Below are positions 36,001 to 46,203 of a stretch of DNA of 64,000 nucleotides, in pieces. This DNA comes from Anaeramoeba flamelloides. Taxonomy: Eukaryota > Metamonada > Anaeramoebidae. Every line of letters begins with the position of its first letter. The first letter of the stretch is position 1. The notes under the pieces were generated by a model, which saw nothing but the letters and a program-made list of their open reading frames with translations, was not told the DNA's origin and searched no databases. The stretch lies in the NCBI GenBank assembly GCA_027625915.1, contig JANTQA010000015.1, forward strand, positions 4,493,001 to 4,557,000, read 5' to 3'. Made by a program: the position numbers and the translations under genes.

Positions 36001-36479
36001 CTTTATACAAAATCATTAATTGCTTTAGAAAGGTTGACTTTCCAGATTCTCCAGTTCCTGAAATGGTTTGAAAAGAAAAAAAATTTTATCAAAGAAATAG
36101 TGGTTCGATATTCGTGTTTATTTAAAATAAAAATTTTAAAGGAAAAAAAAAAAGAAGAAGAGAAAAGTAAATTAGATCAATTTCAAAATGAAAAATGCAA
36201 CAGAAGAATTTTTTTTCAAATTTAAATTTTTCAAAAATTAAGAATCAAAAAAAATTCAGATCTTGTGTTTTTTTTTTGTTTATTTAAAAAAGAAAAGAAA
36301 GAAAGAAAGAAAGAAAGGTTTAAAACTATAAAAAAGGAAAAAACTGTTTTACCAAGAACAAGTAATTTAATTTCTTTGTTTTCATTTTCAAGGTCTTTTT
36401 TCATTTTCTCTTCAATTTCTTTACTTTTTTTTAATTCTTCTTCTTTTTTTTTTTTTTTCTTTCTATTTGCTGGTCCCAT
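30061..36479 (-). CDS. Heterotrimeric G protein alpha subunit, six exons
   Basis: GTP-binding switch that relays receptor signals at the plasma membrane. Exons (minus) are 36479-36353, 36057-35721, 35515-35387, 35261-35183, 30625-30311 and 30138-30061. All joins keep frame and give 354 residues, the usual size. Residues 1-40 form the Lys/Glu N-terminal helix (MGPANRKKK). P-loop GTGESGKST lies at 43-51. The helical domain is in exon 2 ([20 protein letters not shown]). Switch [11 protein letters not shown] carries the catalytic Arg179. Switch [19 protein letters not shown] carries Gln205. NKID lies at 270-273 and the guanine-binding TCAT at 324-327. The C-terminus is AELKNEGYI. Gly2 allows myristoylation, but Cys3 is absent (Pro), so no palmitate is expected there, and the Cys at -4 that pertussis toxin modifies is absent. 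Intron 4 is 4557 nt; the other introns are 125-295 nt. No transcript evidence, but the protein is complete. Confidence 0.95.
30243..30309. repeat. (AAAAAATT/AAAAAATA)n minisatellite in the last G alpha intron
   Basis: Short A-rich tandem units fill most of the 5' half of the 172-nt last intron of the minus-strand G alpha gene. Confidence 0.7.
30626..35182 (-). other. 4.56-kb intron 4 of the G alpha gene
   Basis: Phase-0 intron between the codons for Tyr224 and Val225, donor GTAAAA and acceptor CATAG. It contains a 125-bp imperfect palindrome (31500-31625), a 12-G run (33633-33644) and several open frames that look random (for example 33249-33013 minus). No nested gene was supported. Confidence 0.85.
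31500..31625. mobile_element. Imperfect palindrome, MITE-like, inside the G alpha intron
   Basis: Left arm CCTTATCCGCGGGTAACCGA then TCAATCGGTGATTTTCAAAA; right arm TTTTGAAAATCATCAATGGC then CGATTT..TGAAGATAAGG. The arms are ~45 nt with mismatches, the loop ~30 nt. It is GC-richer than its surroundings. Confidence 0.5.
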
Positions 36480-38634
36480 TTTGGTTTAAGGTGTTATGTG
36501 ATAGACTTGTATTAATAAAAAAAAATTAAAGTGTTAAAAATGAATAAAAAAAAATGAAAGAATCTTTTTTTTTTTTGAATAAATTTACAATCCGAGAAAG
36601 GGATAAATTTTATTTAAAAATTGTTACAATAAGGTTGAAAAAAACTGTGAAATTCAATTTGTAAGTTCAAACAAAAGAATTGATTTCTCAAAAAGAAAGA
36701 TAATATTATGAAAATGGAAAAAAAAAAAATCTGAATTTTAAAAAATCTCCTCAGACAACTAAAACCAATATTCAGAGAGAACATCTTGAAAATTACCTAG
36801 ACAAACCGGATAAGACTTTAGTTTAATTAAAAAACATATTTTGGTTTTCGAAAAAGACTTTCATGTGAAATAATTGGTTGTAGAAGAGTTCCATGAACAA
36901 AATAGAATTAAGAAATTGGTTTTGAAAAGTTTGACTAAGAAAATAATATAAAAAATGAATAATATAGGAGGTATAAATACCTGAAATCTTTAGGCGCATC
37001 ACAAATACTATCCTTTGCGGTTGGTTAAGGTTCTTACAATGTTCTATCCAACAATTAAAATAAAAACCAAAAAACAACGTTCTTCAAAAATAATTATTTT
37101 TAATATGCCCAGATAAAAGATCGTGTAAGCTTTAACCAACCGTAAAAGAGAGTATTTATGGTACACGTGGAGAATTCGTTAAGAATACACCCCCTTAAGT
37201 GCATTCTATATCTTACAAAATAGAATCAATTCTTGTATTAATTTTTTAAATAAAAAAACAACTGAGATAATTATGAAATATTTCAAACACATCCCAAGTT
37301 AAAATTTACTTCTAAAATAAAGGAATTTACAATCAAAATTGATTTGGCCTTTGTTATAATATTGGGTATCGATTTGATATATTTTATTGGCATCAGAAGA
37401 AAAAAAAAACGATATTGTTTTGATTTTGAAACATGGTTTTTATGATTAGGAAATAGGGGTTTCAATCACTGTAAATATATTTTTGTATCTTTGATATCTT
37501 TATCGCTGTAATAAATTAATTAAACCTGTGAAAAGCTTCTATTGAAATATATTAGTCAATATTATCAAATTTATTATATAAAATCCTAAATCTATTCCGT
37601 GTTTATAATCAAAATTTTACTTTTTTTATCCTTTAAAAAATTACTGTGGCACAAAGAAGTAATTTTTTTTATCTAAAACCACAACTATATTTCCAAATTT
37701 TGGTGAAACCTGCACAATTATTTCATAAAAGTTTTATAAAATAAAATTTCACTTATTAAAAAGTAAAAACCATTTTTTTTTTATTTTAAAGGGTATGATC
37801 GAACCTAGAAAATAATTATTTAATATTGTTTGTAGTGTCAATTCCATATCTTTTGGGATTTCTATTTTTTTCAAAATGGATTCGTAAAAACAGTAAAATT
37901 GTATGGGTATTAATTAGAAAAGAAATAAAGTTGTGGAATTAGTGTTCAAAAATTGGATCATTTGTATATTGATTTAATTATGTTTTTTTTTTGACAAATT
38001 AAATTTTATATTTCATTTGTAGTTTTTACTTTTTTCTTTTTCACGAATTATTTCAAGACTTTATTTACATTTATTACTATATTAGTAATAAAATTCAAAT
38101 GCATGTAAACAAAAAAAAAATGGAATAGGTGTTGAAAATTGAGTATATTTAATTAAGGTCTGTGAAGCAACTAAAATATCTTTTAAAATATTTATTTGTA
38201 TGAATCCACAATTCAAAAGGTTATCATTTTTATGAAAAATTAAATAGAAAAAATTACAAAAAATAGGGTTTAATTTAAAAATTAGCCCATACTAAGCCTA
38301 TATTTAATAATTTTAGAAGTACCCAAAGAACAAATTGAGTACAATTGGAAATAATTGGAACATGGCGGATGAAGGTTTTATATAAAAACAACTAGTATGG
38401 TGATTTTACTTATTAACGGGGGATATTAAATAACCACCGATTAAATAATAATTTTTATTTAAAAAAAGAGAAAAGAAAAAGATTTTTACAATTTTATATA
38501 CTATTAATTTATTTATATATCCCTTAACAGCCCGGATTTGCCTAAAATTAATCAAGTTTTTATTAAAAGATTTAATATGATATTGATATTCTAATATATT
38601 TAGACTCTTATTTTTCTTTTATCCTAATTTGAAT
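36480..38634. other. Gene-free interval upstream of G alpha
   Basis: Presumably holds the promoter of the minus-strand G alpha gene at its left end. No motif, gene or matched repeat recognised. Confidence 0.45.
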
Positions 38635-39163
38635 TAAACCCCATTCCAAAAATTTGAACACACCCAAAATCAAAAATAGGCAAAATAACAAGTTTATTAT
38701 ATTTTTCCAAACATAATATAAATCATATTTAAATTACAGGATAATAATGTTTTAATAAATAACCATTTTAATCCAAATAAAAGAAAAAAAATATAAAGCT
38801 CAAAAATAAAAACAGGCGTGTTAAAAAAAAGGAAACGATCCGAAGAAAAAATGTATTGCTAAATTTGCTAAAATTGCACAAACAATTGTTGATCGGTCAA
38901 ATGATAAGATACTATTGACCAATTGTTTTATATTTTTCTATTTAAAAAACCCAATACAAAACTTATACCAACCATCGAAAAAAAATTCCAGATCTAACAA
39001 AATAGATTACGTAACTGGGAAAGGGGTATTGAAAACCAAACAAAAAAGACAAAAACTGAAAATAGTAGTTTGTAAAATAAAACTTCTTTCTATTTGAATT
39101 TAAAGTGTAGTGTTGTTATTCTTTCAACTTTTTAAACTGTGCCCAAATTTTTGGAATATATTT
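38635..39163 (+). mobile_element. Family D element copy 3
   Basis: Opens AACCCCATTCCAAAAATTTG then AACACACCC and closes GTGCCCAAATTTTTGGAATA. Same order of internal landmarks as copies 1 and 2 (for example TTGTTGATCGGTCAAATGAT and AGATCTAACAAAATAGATTA). Open frames inside carry breaks. Confidence 0.75.
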
Positions 39164-39859
39164 TATAATAACAAGACAAAATATTTCAAAGATAAAGTAG
39201 TTATGTAATTGATTATTTTTTTGGAAATTGGAAAAAAAAAAAAAATAATTATTCATTTTTACATTTTTTTTAAAGATTTTTATTTTTAAATTAATTTTTT
39301 AAATGAGAAATTTTATTACATTATTAGTAATTAAAAAACCAACACATTGATTTATAAGTAAATATAACCACCAAAACAAAATTGTTAATTTTATGATAAA
39401 AAAAATAAATAATAAAATATATTACTGAAAAAATTTCATTTTATTTTAGAAAAAATTTCAATAAATATCCAATCAAGAGAAAAATATAAATTATTTCTTT
39501 TGGCCAAAATTAAAAGTTTACTGTGGATAATTTTCTAAAAATTTTATTTAAACAATAGAAATTACTATTAAAAAAAAAAATTAATAAGAATATCCAAAGT
39601 GTAACGTTTTTCTCAAAACAAATTAAAGAATTATTTTCAATAAAAAAAATACTAAAATTTTATTATACAAAAAATTACTGATATTATATTAGAGTTTAAT
39701 TCCTAATTTAAAATTTACACTAAATTTATGGAATGAATTACCTTTCAAAATTTTATTTCTATTTTTTCATATAACTGAACAGTGAATGATATATTTATTG
39801 AAATACGAAGTTAAAAAAAGTAAAGGGCTTGATTCGGATAGAAGGTTTTTTGTTGGTTG

Positions 39860-39898
<39 letters not shown>

Positions 39899-40239
39899 TT
39901 TGACAGCTGACAGATTTTAACAAATATTCATTATTCGTGGAGTCATTTTTTATAACTAAATTAATAAAAAAAGTAACCTATTTTGTATTTAAGAAAAGGA
40001 AAAAAACTCTAGTTTTTTAAAGTTTTTTTCATTGTAAAATACTCTTTTTTTTGTACAATTTACCTTTTCACTCTATTTATTGGTTTATGCAAACAATATT
40101 TAATTGGAAGTGGATTAGTGATGGATAAAATGTGAAACTGTTCCTATTTCTCGATGGTTAATGAAGAAAATAATATATATTAACATATTATATTTCCACC
40201 ATTCTGTTTAATGGAATTTAAACTCATAAATATTTCCAC
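39164..40239. other. Gene-free interval with (TA)n at 39861-39893
   Basis: A/T-rich DNA; a run of about 16 TA units at 39861-39893 is the only distinct feature. Confidence 0.5.
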
Positions 40240-40547
40240 AAAGACAATATAGTAATCATTTACACAAGGATATCGATTAAAAACGATAAGAAAAATCATA
40301 TATAAACTTTAAATGAAACACGTTATCATTTTTAAAACAAGTTCATTTTTCTCAGAATTATTTTAGATAAAAAGAACCCGATCCTTTAGGTTTTGATTTT
40401 TGGATCCAAATCAAAAAAAGATATACGTACTGAAGATATTTATTTTTGAAGCAATATCACTTTTACTAATTTCTGAGGGTATGTATGGACAAATAACATT
40501 AAAAATTTTAATTTTATTTTAAAAATACAATAAAAATAAATCAAATA

Positions 40548-40743
40548 CAGTCAGTTCCACTTTTAAGGCACAAACTTTCAACGAAATTTAAGGTATAAAA
40601 AAAATCTCAAATTAAAGCACAAAATTCAAATTCTAGTAAAAATAAATTGTAAAAAAAAAATTCCAAATTTTGTGCCTTAATTTGAGATTTTTTTGTGCCT
40701 TAAATTTCGTTGAAAGTTTGTGCATTAAAAGTGAAACTGACTT
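40548..40743. mobile_element. Family E foldback MITE (TA target duplication)
   Basis: 196-bp element flanked by TA (40546-40547 and 40744-40745). The ends CAGTCAGTTCCACTTTTAAG and TTAAAAGTGAAACTGACTT are inverse but for the last base and one internal base. The two ~85-bp arms, with GGCACAAACTTTCAACGAAA and CTCAAATTAAAGCACAAAAT and their inverses, would fold into one long hairpin. No coding. CAGT ends plus TA duplication indicate the Tc1/mariner superfamily. Confidence 0.9.
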
Positions 40744-40947
40744 TATTGAATCCTTGAAGATCTGAAAAAAAATTGATCATTTATTTTTATTCACAAATAT
40801 TTATTAGTTTTCTTGTAATTTGAAAAATTAGGCAATATTCTATTACAAACACTAGGAGTATTTTATCAAACTGTTCGTATAATAATTTGTTTTTTGAGAT
40901 TATATTATTATTATTATTAATAATTTCAATTAAATTGAATTCGTTTA

Positions 40948-41144
40948 CAGTCAGTTTCACTTTTAAGGCACAAACTTTCAACGAAATTTAAGGCACAAAA
41001 AAAATCTCAAATTAAAGCACAAAATTCAAATTCTAGTAAAAATAAATTGTAAAAAAAAAATTCCAAATTTTGTACCTTAATTTGAGATTTTTTTTGTGCC
41101 TTAAATTTCGTTGAAAGTTTGTGCCTTAAAAGTGAAACTGACTG
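40948..41144. mobile_element. Family E foldback MITE (TA target duplication), second insertion
   Basis: 197 bp, flanked by TA on both sides. The ends CAGTCAGTTTCACTTTTAAG and CTTAAAAGTGAAACTGACTG are perfect inverses. It differs from the copy 200 bp upstream at only a handful of positions. Confidence 0.92.
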
Positions 41145-41825
41145 TAAAAATCCTTAAAAGATTGAGTAATAATTGTAAAGTCTATTTTTATTTTTAATCT
41201 TTGGGGTGTTAATGACTGACTTGTTGAAATAATTTATATTGGTCCACTTAATTATTGATGATAAATAATCAATTTAAAGGGTATTTCTTTTGATTTTAAG
41301 TTAAAATTTCGATCTTTTAAAGGGTAATTTTCTGAGAATTTTTAATTGATTGGTTGGTTTTTTTTTCTCGTTTTTTTTTCTTTAATAAATAAAGTGAAAA
41401 AACTTATATAAACTGCTCTTTTAATAAACAAATATAATATGTCTCAAATTTAAAATAATTATTATATTTTTTTTGAAATTTTATAGTTTTTTTGATCTGA
41501 ATTATTCCAAAACATAATATTTTGATTTTTAAAATGTGTTTCTGAAATTTTTCTTTATTGGTAATAAGATTTCTTTCTTATTTCAAAGAAAATATTTTTT
41601 TTGAAATAAATTTAGAATTATAGTGAATTTAGAATTATTCAAAAAATATGAAAATGAATCAAACTTTTAAAAACAATAATTGTTTGAGAAAATATTATTA
41701 AAAGTTCTGATGGCCCTATACTAATCAGATTTTGAAATTATTTTTCAATTTCAATATGCTGTATTTTTTTTTTAATTTGAAAATTAAAATTACTTGAAGA
41801 CTTTCTTCATAGTTTGCTTGTCCCT

Positions 41826-43197
41826 GACAATAGAATTCTGCTAAAAAAACAGAGACAATTTCAGTTTCGAAAAAAATATCCAAAGTTTATTTATTTTTAT
41901 TGCTGTGTTTTGCACATCTTATATTTACAGTGGTTACAAAATAATTCCTTTTTTGGAATTTTTAGAAATACAAAAGTTTAAATTTTCGAATATTGGTATT
42001 ATAATTATACCAACAGAACTAGTTTTTATCAACATTACCAACTTTTTAAAATCACTTTAAGAAATAATTTTTCAAAAACAAATAAAAAGAATTTTATTTT
42101 AATTACTACAAAATCAAAAAAAAGAATTTTTAATTGGTACAAAAACAATATTCTTTAAAAAGGGGCTCCATTTAATCCCATGCCCAAGGAAATAATTTTC
42201 TTATAAGAGATATACACAAAAACATCAAAAATATCAAAAAGTTGAATAAAAATAAATTTTCAAGAAGAAAAAGCACATATATATATATATATTGTTTTGA
42301 AAAAATATATTAAATTCTTTTTTATAAATAAAAAAAATATTTATTAATCATTCAATATTAAGAAAGATGGAATTCTATGAAAAAATAAATTTAAACAAGA
42401 TATTAGTTGAAACTGATCATTGGAATAAAAAAAAAATCTTTGCATTATGGAATCTAAAAAAGAATAATTTGAGGTTTTTTTCAAAAAAAAATCAAAACAT
42501 TAAACCCTTCATTAATTAAGTAAAAGAATAAATCAATAAAGAGAATCTAAGGAAATAAAAAATAGAATTACTAGATCCCAAAAAAAATAAAAATTACACC
42601 AATTTCAAAAAAATTGAAAATTGCTCCAAATGGTTTGTCTTGAAGATCAGATTGATCAATTGAAAATTTTTAAATAACACTAATGTAATATAAAAAAAAA
42701 TGTTTCATAAGGTTGTAATTATTAAGATCTTTTATTTTTTCCAAATTTTGTTATTTTTGTTACTTCTGTGTCTAGTTGATTTGGTTACAATTAAAAAAAG
42801 TTACTGAGATTCAACATAAGATAATTTTTCAACAACACAACTATAATAATTAAACTGAAAATTGAATTTTGCTTGCAAAAATTAAGTAAAAATAATACTG
42901 AAAAAAAAATATTGTGTTTTTTAAGCCAAGAGAAAGATTTTTATTGTTCTTGAAAATTGTAAAATGAATAATTTATGTTATTGTGTTGAAAAGGTTACAA
43001 CAGGAAAGGAAAAAGAAAAAGAAAATTGAAAAAAAAACAATTTTCAACAAAATAGCCAATTATTATAAAAAAAAAAAAAAAAAAAAAAAAATTAAAGAGT
43101 GCTTGATTCTCTCGGAGAATAAAAATAATAAAATCAAGCCAAAAAGTGAATGAACAGGTAATGTTATTTAGAAAAGTGTATACAAATAATTCATCAT
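41826..43197. other. Gene-free interval
   Basis: A/T-rich DNA with a (TA)n tract near 42277-42292 and a poly-A run near 43068-43091. Includes the 3' flank of the Cys-rich gene. Confidence 0.5.
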
Positions 43198-44000
43198 TTA
43201 AACGTCAATTCTTTTCCAAATCATACATTGAAGAACTAACATGAAGAAGATAACAAATCCAAAACACATGAACCCAATTTGATGGGAAGATTGAACGAGT
43301 CCATAAGGAACGCCAGAAGTGCTTTGTGCTGTGGTAAGTGATCCTGCTCTTCCACTGACACTTTTTGGTTTACAGACTGCAGTCTCTTTATGTTGAGAAC
43401 TATTTGTTGTTTGAATTTTTTTTTTTTTTTATTATATATTTTTTTTTGGGGTTTGGTTGGACAAAAGAATTAACATTTATTGATTTGAAAGATCATAAGC
43501 AAAGTTTTGTTGGTTCAAGACGAATTGTAGGTTTGAAATTAGTCAAGAAAGAAAAGAAGAAATTTGAATAGGAAAAAAAATTAACAAAAAAAATAATAAA
43601 AAGAATTTTACGCGATTGAATATGTCCCAGATAAATCATCAACTCTACAAGTTTCACATTTAAAGTTAATGCAGGCACCTGTCCAATAATGTTCCGTGCT
43701 ATTTGATTTACATCTTCCACAAACAACAGCTGTATCCATCTGACTGCAGTCCTCGGAATTACAATATTTTCCAAGTTTGTCTGTGTCCTCGGAATACTTT
43801 CGACACTTGTAGAGATCGCTCTCCTTTCCTAGTAATACACAATATTTGTTCATTGGACAATCTTCGTGAGATACACATTCTACACATTTCTCACCTTGGC
43901 ATGCTGGTTGATCGGAGGTTTTGCAGTCTTTGTTATGCTTACACGAGGAGTAAATAAAGCTTATTAAAATTAGACTGATTATAAAAAGAGACAATTTCAT
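43198..44000 (-). CDS. Cys-rich type I membrane protein, two exons, unknown function
   Basis: Exons (minus) are 44000-43612 and 43399-43198. The 212-nt phase-2 intron is GTAAAA...AATAG. The protein has 196 residues and ends in TAA. Residues 1-20 (MKLSLFIISLILISFIYSSC) form a clear signal peptide. The ectodomain holds 16 cysteines, enough for eight disulphides, in a spaced C-x(4-6)-C pattern (for example CVSHEDCPMNKYC and CNSEDCSQ), and one NST glycosylation site. A Ser/Thr/Gly linker follows (SVSGRAGSLTTAQSTSG), then one membrane span near the end (IGFMCFGFVIFFMLVL) and a short basic tail WKRIDV. The spacing recalls EGF-like or dickkopf-type knots, but no named domain is certain. It probably sits at the cell surface or in the endomembrane system. 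The minus-strand upstream flank has an AGAAAAA simple repeat (44140-44205). Confidence 0.85.
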
Positions 44001-46010
44001 TCTGTTCTTGATTCAAGTTTGAGAGAGTAACCATTTCAAAGAAATGGTGTGTTCATAACAATTTGGTTTGGTTAAGGTTTGGGTTTTTTTAGTTTAGAAA
44101 TTAAAAAAGAAACAAGGGAAAGAAATAAAAAAAAAAAAAAAAAAGAAAAAAGAAAAGAGAAAATTGAAGAAAAGAGAAAAAAGAAAAAAGAAAAAAGAAA
44201 AAAGATAGGTATGATCGTTTAGTTTTAAGAAAAAAAATTGTTTTGTAGTGAAAACAAAGAAGAAGAGGTGGACTAATTTTTACTTAGAGCAAAAAATTTT
44301 CAAAATAATTTTAAGAAAAAATAAAATTCATCAAAAATTGATTCAACATAAAACTATCTCAAAGAAGTTAAATAACAACTTTTATTCAAATAGAATTCGT
44401 TCTTTGTTTTTTGAAACTTTATAGGTTTTTTTAGGTTGTAATTAGTATTTTTTTCAAGTTGAGTAGGTTCTTCAAGTTTAAAAAGTTTTTGATTTTTCTT
44501 CTTTTTCTTGTTATCTTTGAGAAAGGAACGAAAATTAGTTGAAGAAACAAACTTGATCCGCTAAAAAATTATTGTTATTTTGTCCAAAAGAAGATTTCTC
44601 TCTTTTTATTTCTTTTTGTTTTTTGAGCTTGAACTTGAATTTTTCTTTTTACTTGAATGTCTCTAAAATTAAACTTTAAAACAGAAAAAGTTTGTTTCTC
44701 ATTTGTTTTTTTGTTTGTTGTTAAACACAATTGAACGACTTCAATTTTTTTGAATTGCTGAATCTTTTATGAGAAATAATTATTTTTCTTCTTAAGGTGC
44801 CGATTACTGTTGAAAAGTTTTTCTGTGATTTTTTCTTACAAACTAATTCCATGGTTAAAACTTTCCCCTGTTTAAGAAACAATTCATTTTCTGATTAGAC
44901 CCCAAAATAAACAAAAATTCAATGAAAAATTATATTCAACAGAAGATTGTTCCAGTTCTTTATTAAAATATCAAAGAAAAAAAATTACCAAATGTATTTT
45001 AGAGTAGGGGAAAAAATAATGAACATTTTAATAACCCAGAATAGATTTTTAATTTTAAATATTGGTAAAATTGTTATGTAATTGCTATTATTATAAATCA
45101 ATTTTTTTTTATAAATACCCAAATTTTTTATGAACTCAGTAAGAAACCTAGGGATATCCATTAAAAGTAGGTTATCTCTATATTACACAAGAAATTGTAT
45201 CATAGCCAAAGTAGATCAACCTTTTTTAAAAAATAATTGGGTTTTATAGAGATTTATTAGGGTTTGGAAATAGATAATTATTATTCTTGTTTTTTGATTG
45301 ACTAAATAGTCCCTTGAGGCAAGTGTAATTTAATTAATCATCATTCTAATAAGTGAGTGAGTTATAATTTAAATATTTTGGGTTGTAAAAAAAGGATTTG
45401 ATAATAAATAAAAATAATTGCATATCAATTTTACTAAATATTCACAATTAAAAATCATTTCCAAGGTATTATTCCCATTTACGGTACTTTTTTAATTACT
45501 TCAATTGTAAAAAGGTATTAAAATTTGTCATTTTCAAAATTTTTTTCACAGATTTAATATTTATTTTAAAACAAAAAATAACACCTAAAATCAGTTGACC
45601 ATTATATGGATTAAGAAGAATCCAAACCATTAAATTGTAGGAAACCAAAATTATAATTTTTAAATTATCCAAAATTTCATTTTTAATATTAAACAAGAGT
45701 AAAACTTAACTCGATTTGTCTTTCTTTTGCTTAACCAATTTTCCATTCAAGTGGAATTATCTTTAAGGTGTGTAACAATTATATTAACCCAGTTTTTTTA
45801 ATACAAATTGATGATTACTAATATTACACATTAAAAAATAATTAATTAACTTTTTAAAAAGTTTTCACTTTTACAACCTTTTAAAGCAGTTACAACACTA
45901 CCAAGTAACAACTTATAAACAGAAAATTCATTTTCTGAATCATACTTTTCTTTTTATGACGAGATTTCATAGTTAAGTGATATCCTATCATAAATGGTTG
46001 GAATTTTATA
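44001..46010. other. Gene-free interval
   Basis: Upstream region of the Cys-rich gene with an (AGAAAAA)n tract at 44140-44205, then A/T-rich DNA. No gene recognised. Confidence 0.45.
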
Positions 46011-46203
46011 CAGTAAGTTCAACTTTTAGGACACATCTTTTGATCGAAATTTAAGGTACAAAAAAAAATCTCAAATGAAAGCATTTTTGGGAATTTTTTT
46101 TCAATAAATTCTTTCATATAAATTTTAAAATTGTTCTTTAATTAGTAATTTTTTGTACCTTAAATCTAGTTCAAATTCTGTGTGTTAAAAGTGGAACTGA
46201 CTG
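46011..46203. mobile_element. Family E foldback MITE, older copy
   Basis: Flanked by TA (46009-46010 and 46204-46205). Ends CAGTAAGTTCAACTTTTAGG and TTAAAAGTGGAACTGACTG. Same order of motifs as the 40548 and 40948 copies, with more mismatches between the arms. Confidence 0.8.

Larger units (their letters stand above)
40240..41825 (+). repeat. Segment G copy 2, carrying two family E insertions
   Basis: Collinear with 16140-17360 once the two inserts 40548-40743 and 40948-41144 are removed. Its left flank AATAAATCAAA-TA and right flank TA-TTGAATC around the first insert rejoin to the exact sequence seen at 16455-16470. Overall divergence is substantial, so the duplication is much older than the inserts, whose arms are nearly perfect. 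Confidence 0.8.

Noticed and set aside
30061-36479. Reading the two G alpha parts (30061-30625 and 35183-36479) as separate gene fragments
   Set aside because: The parts fit end to end in phase with no missing or repeated residue and together give one 354-residue G alpha, so a single gene with a long intron is the simplest reading.
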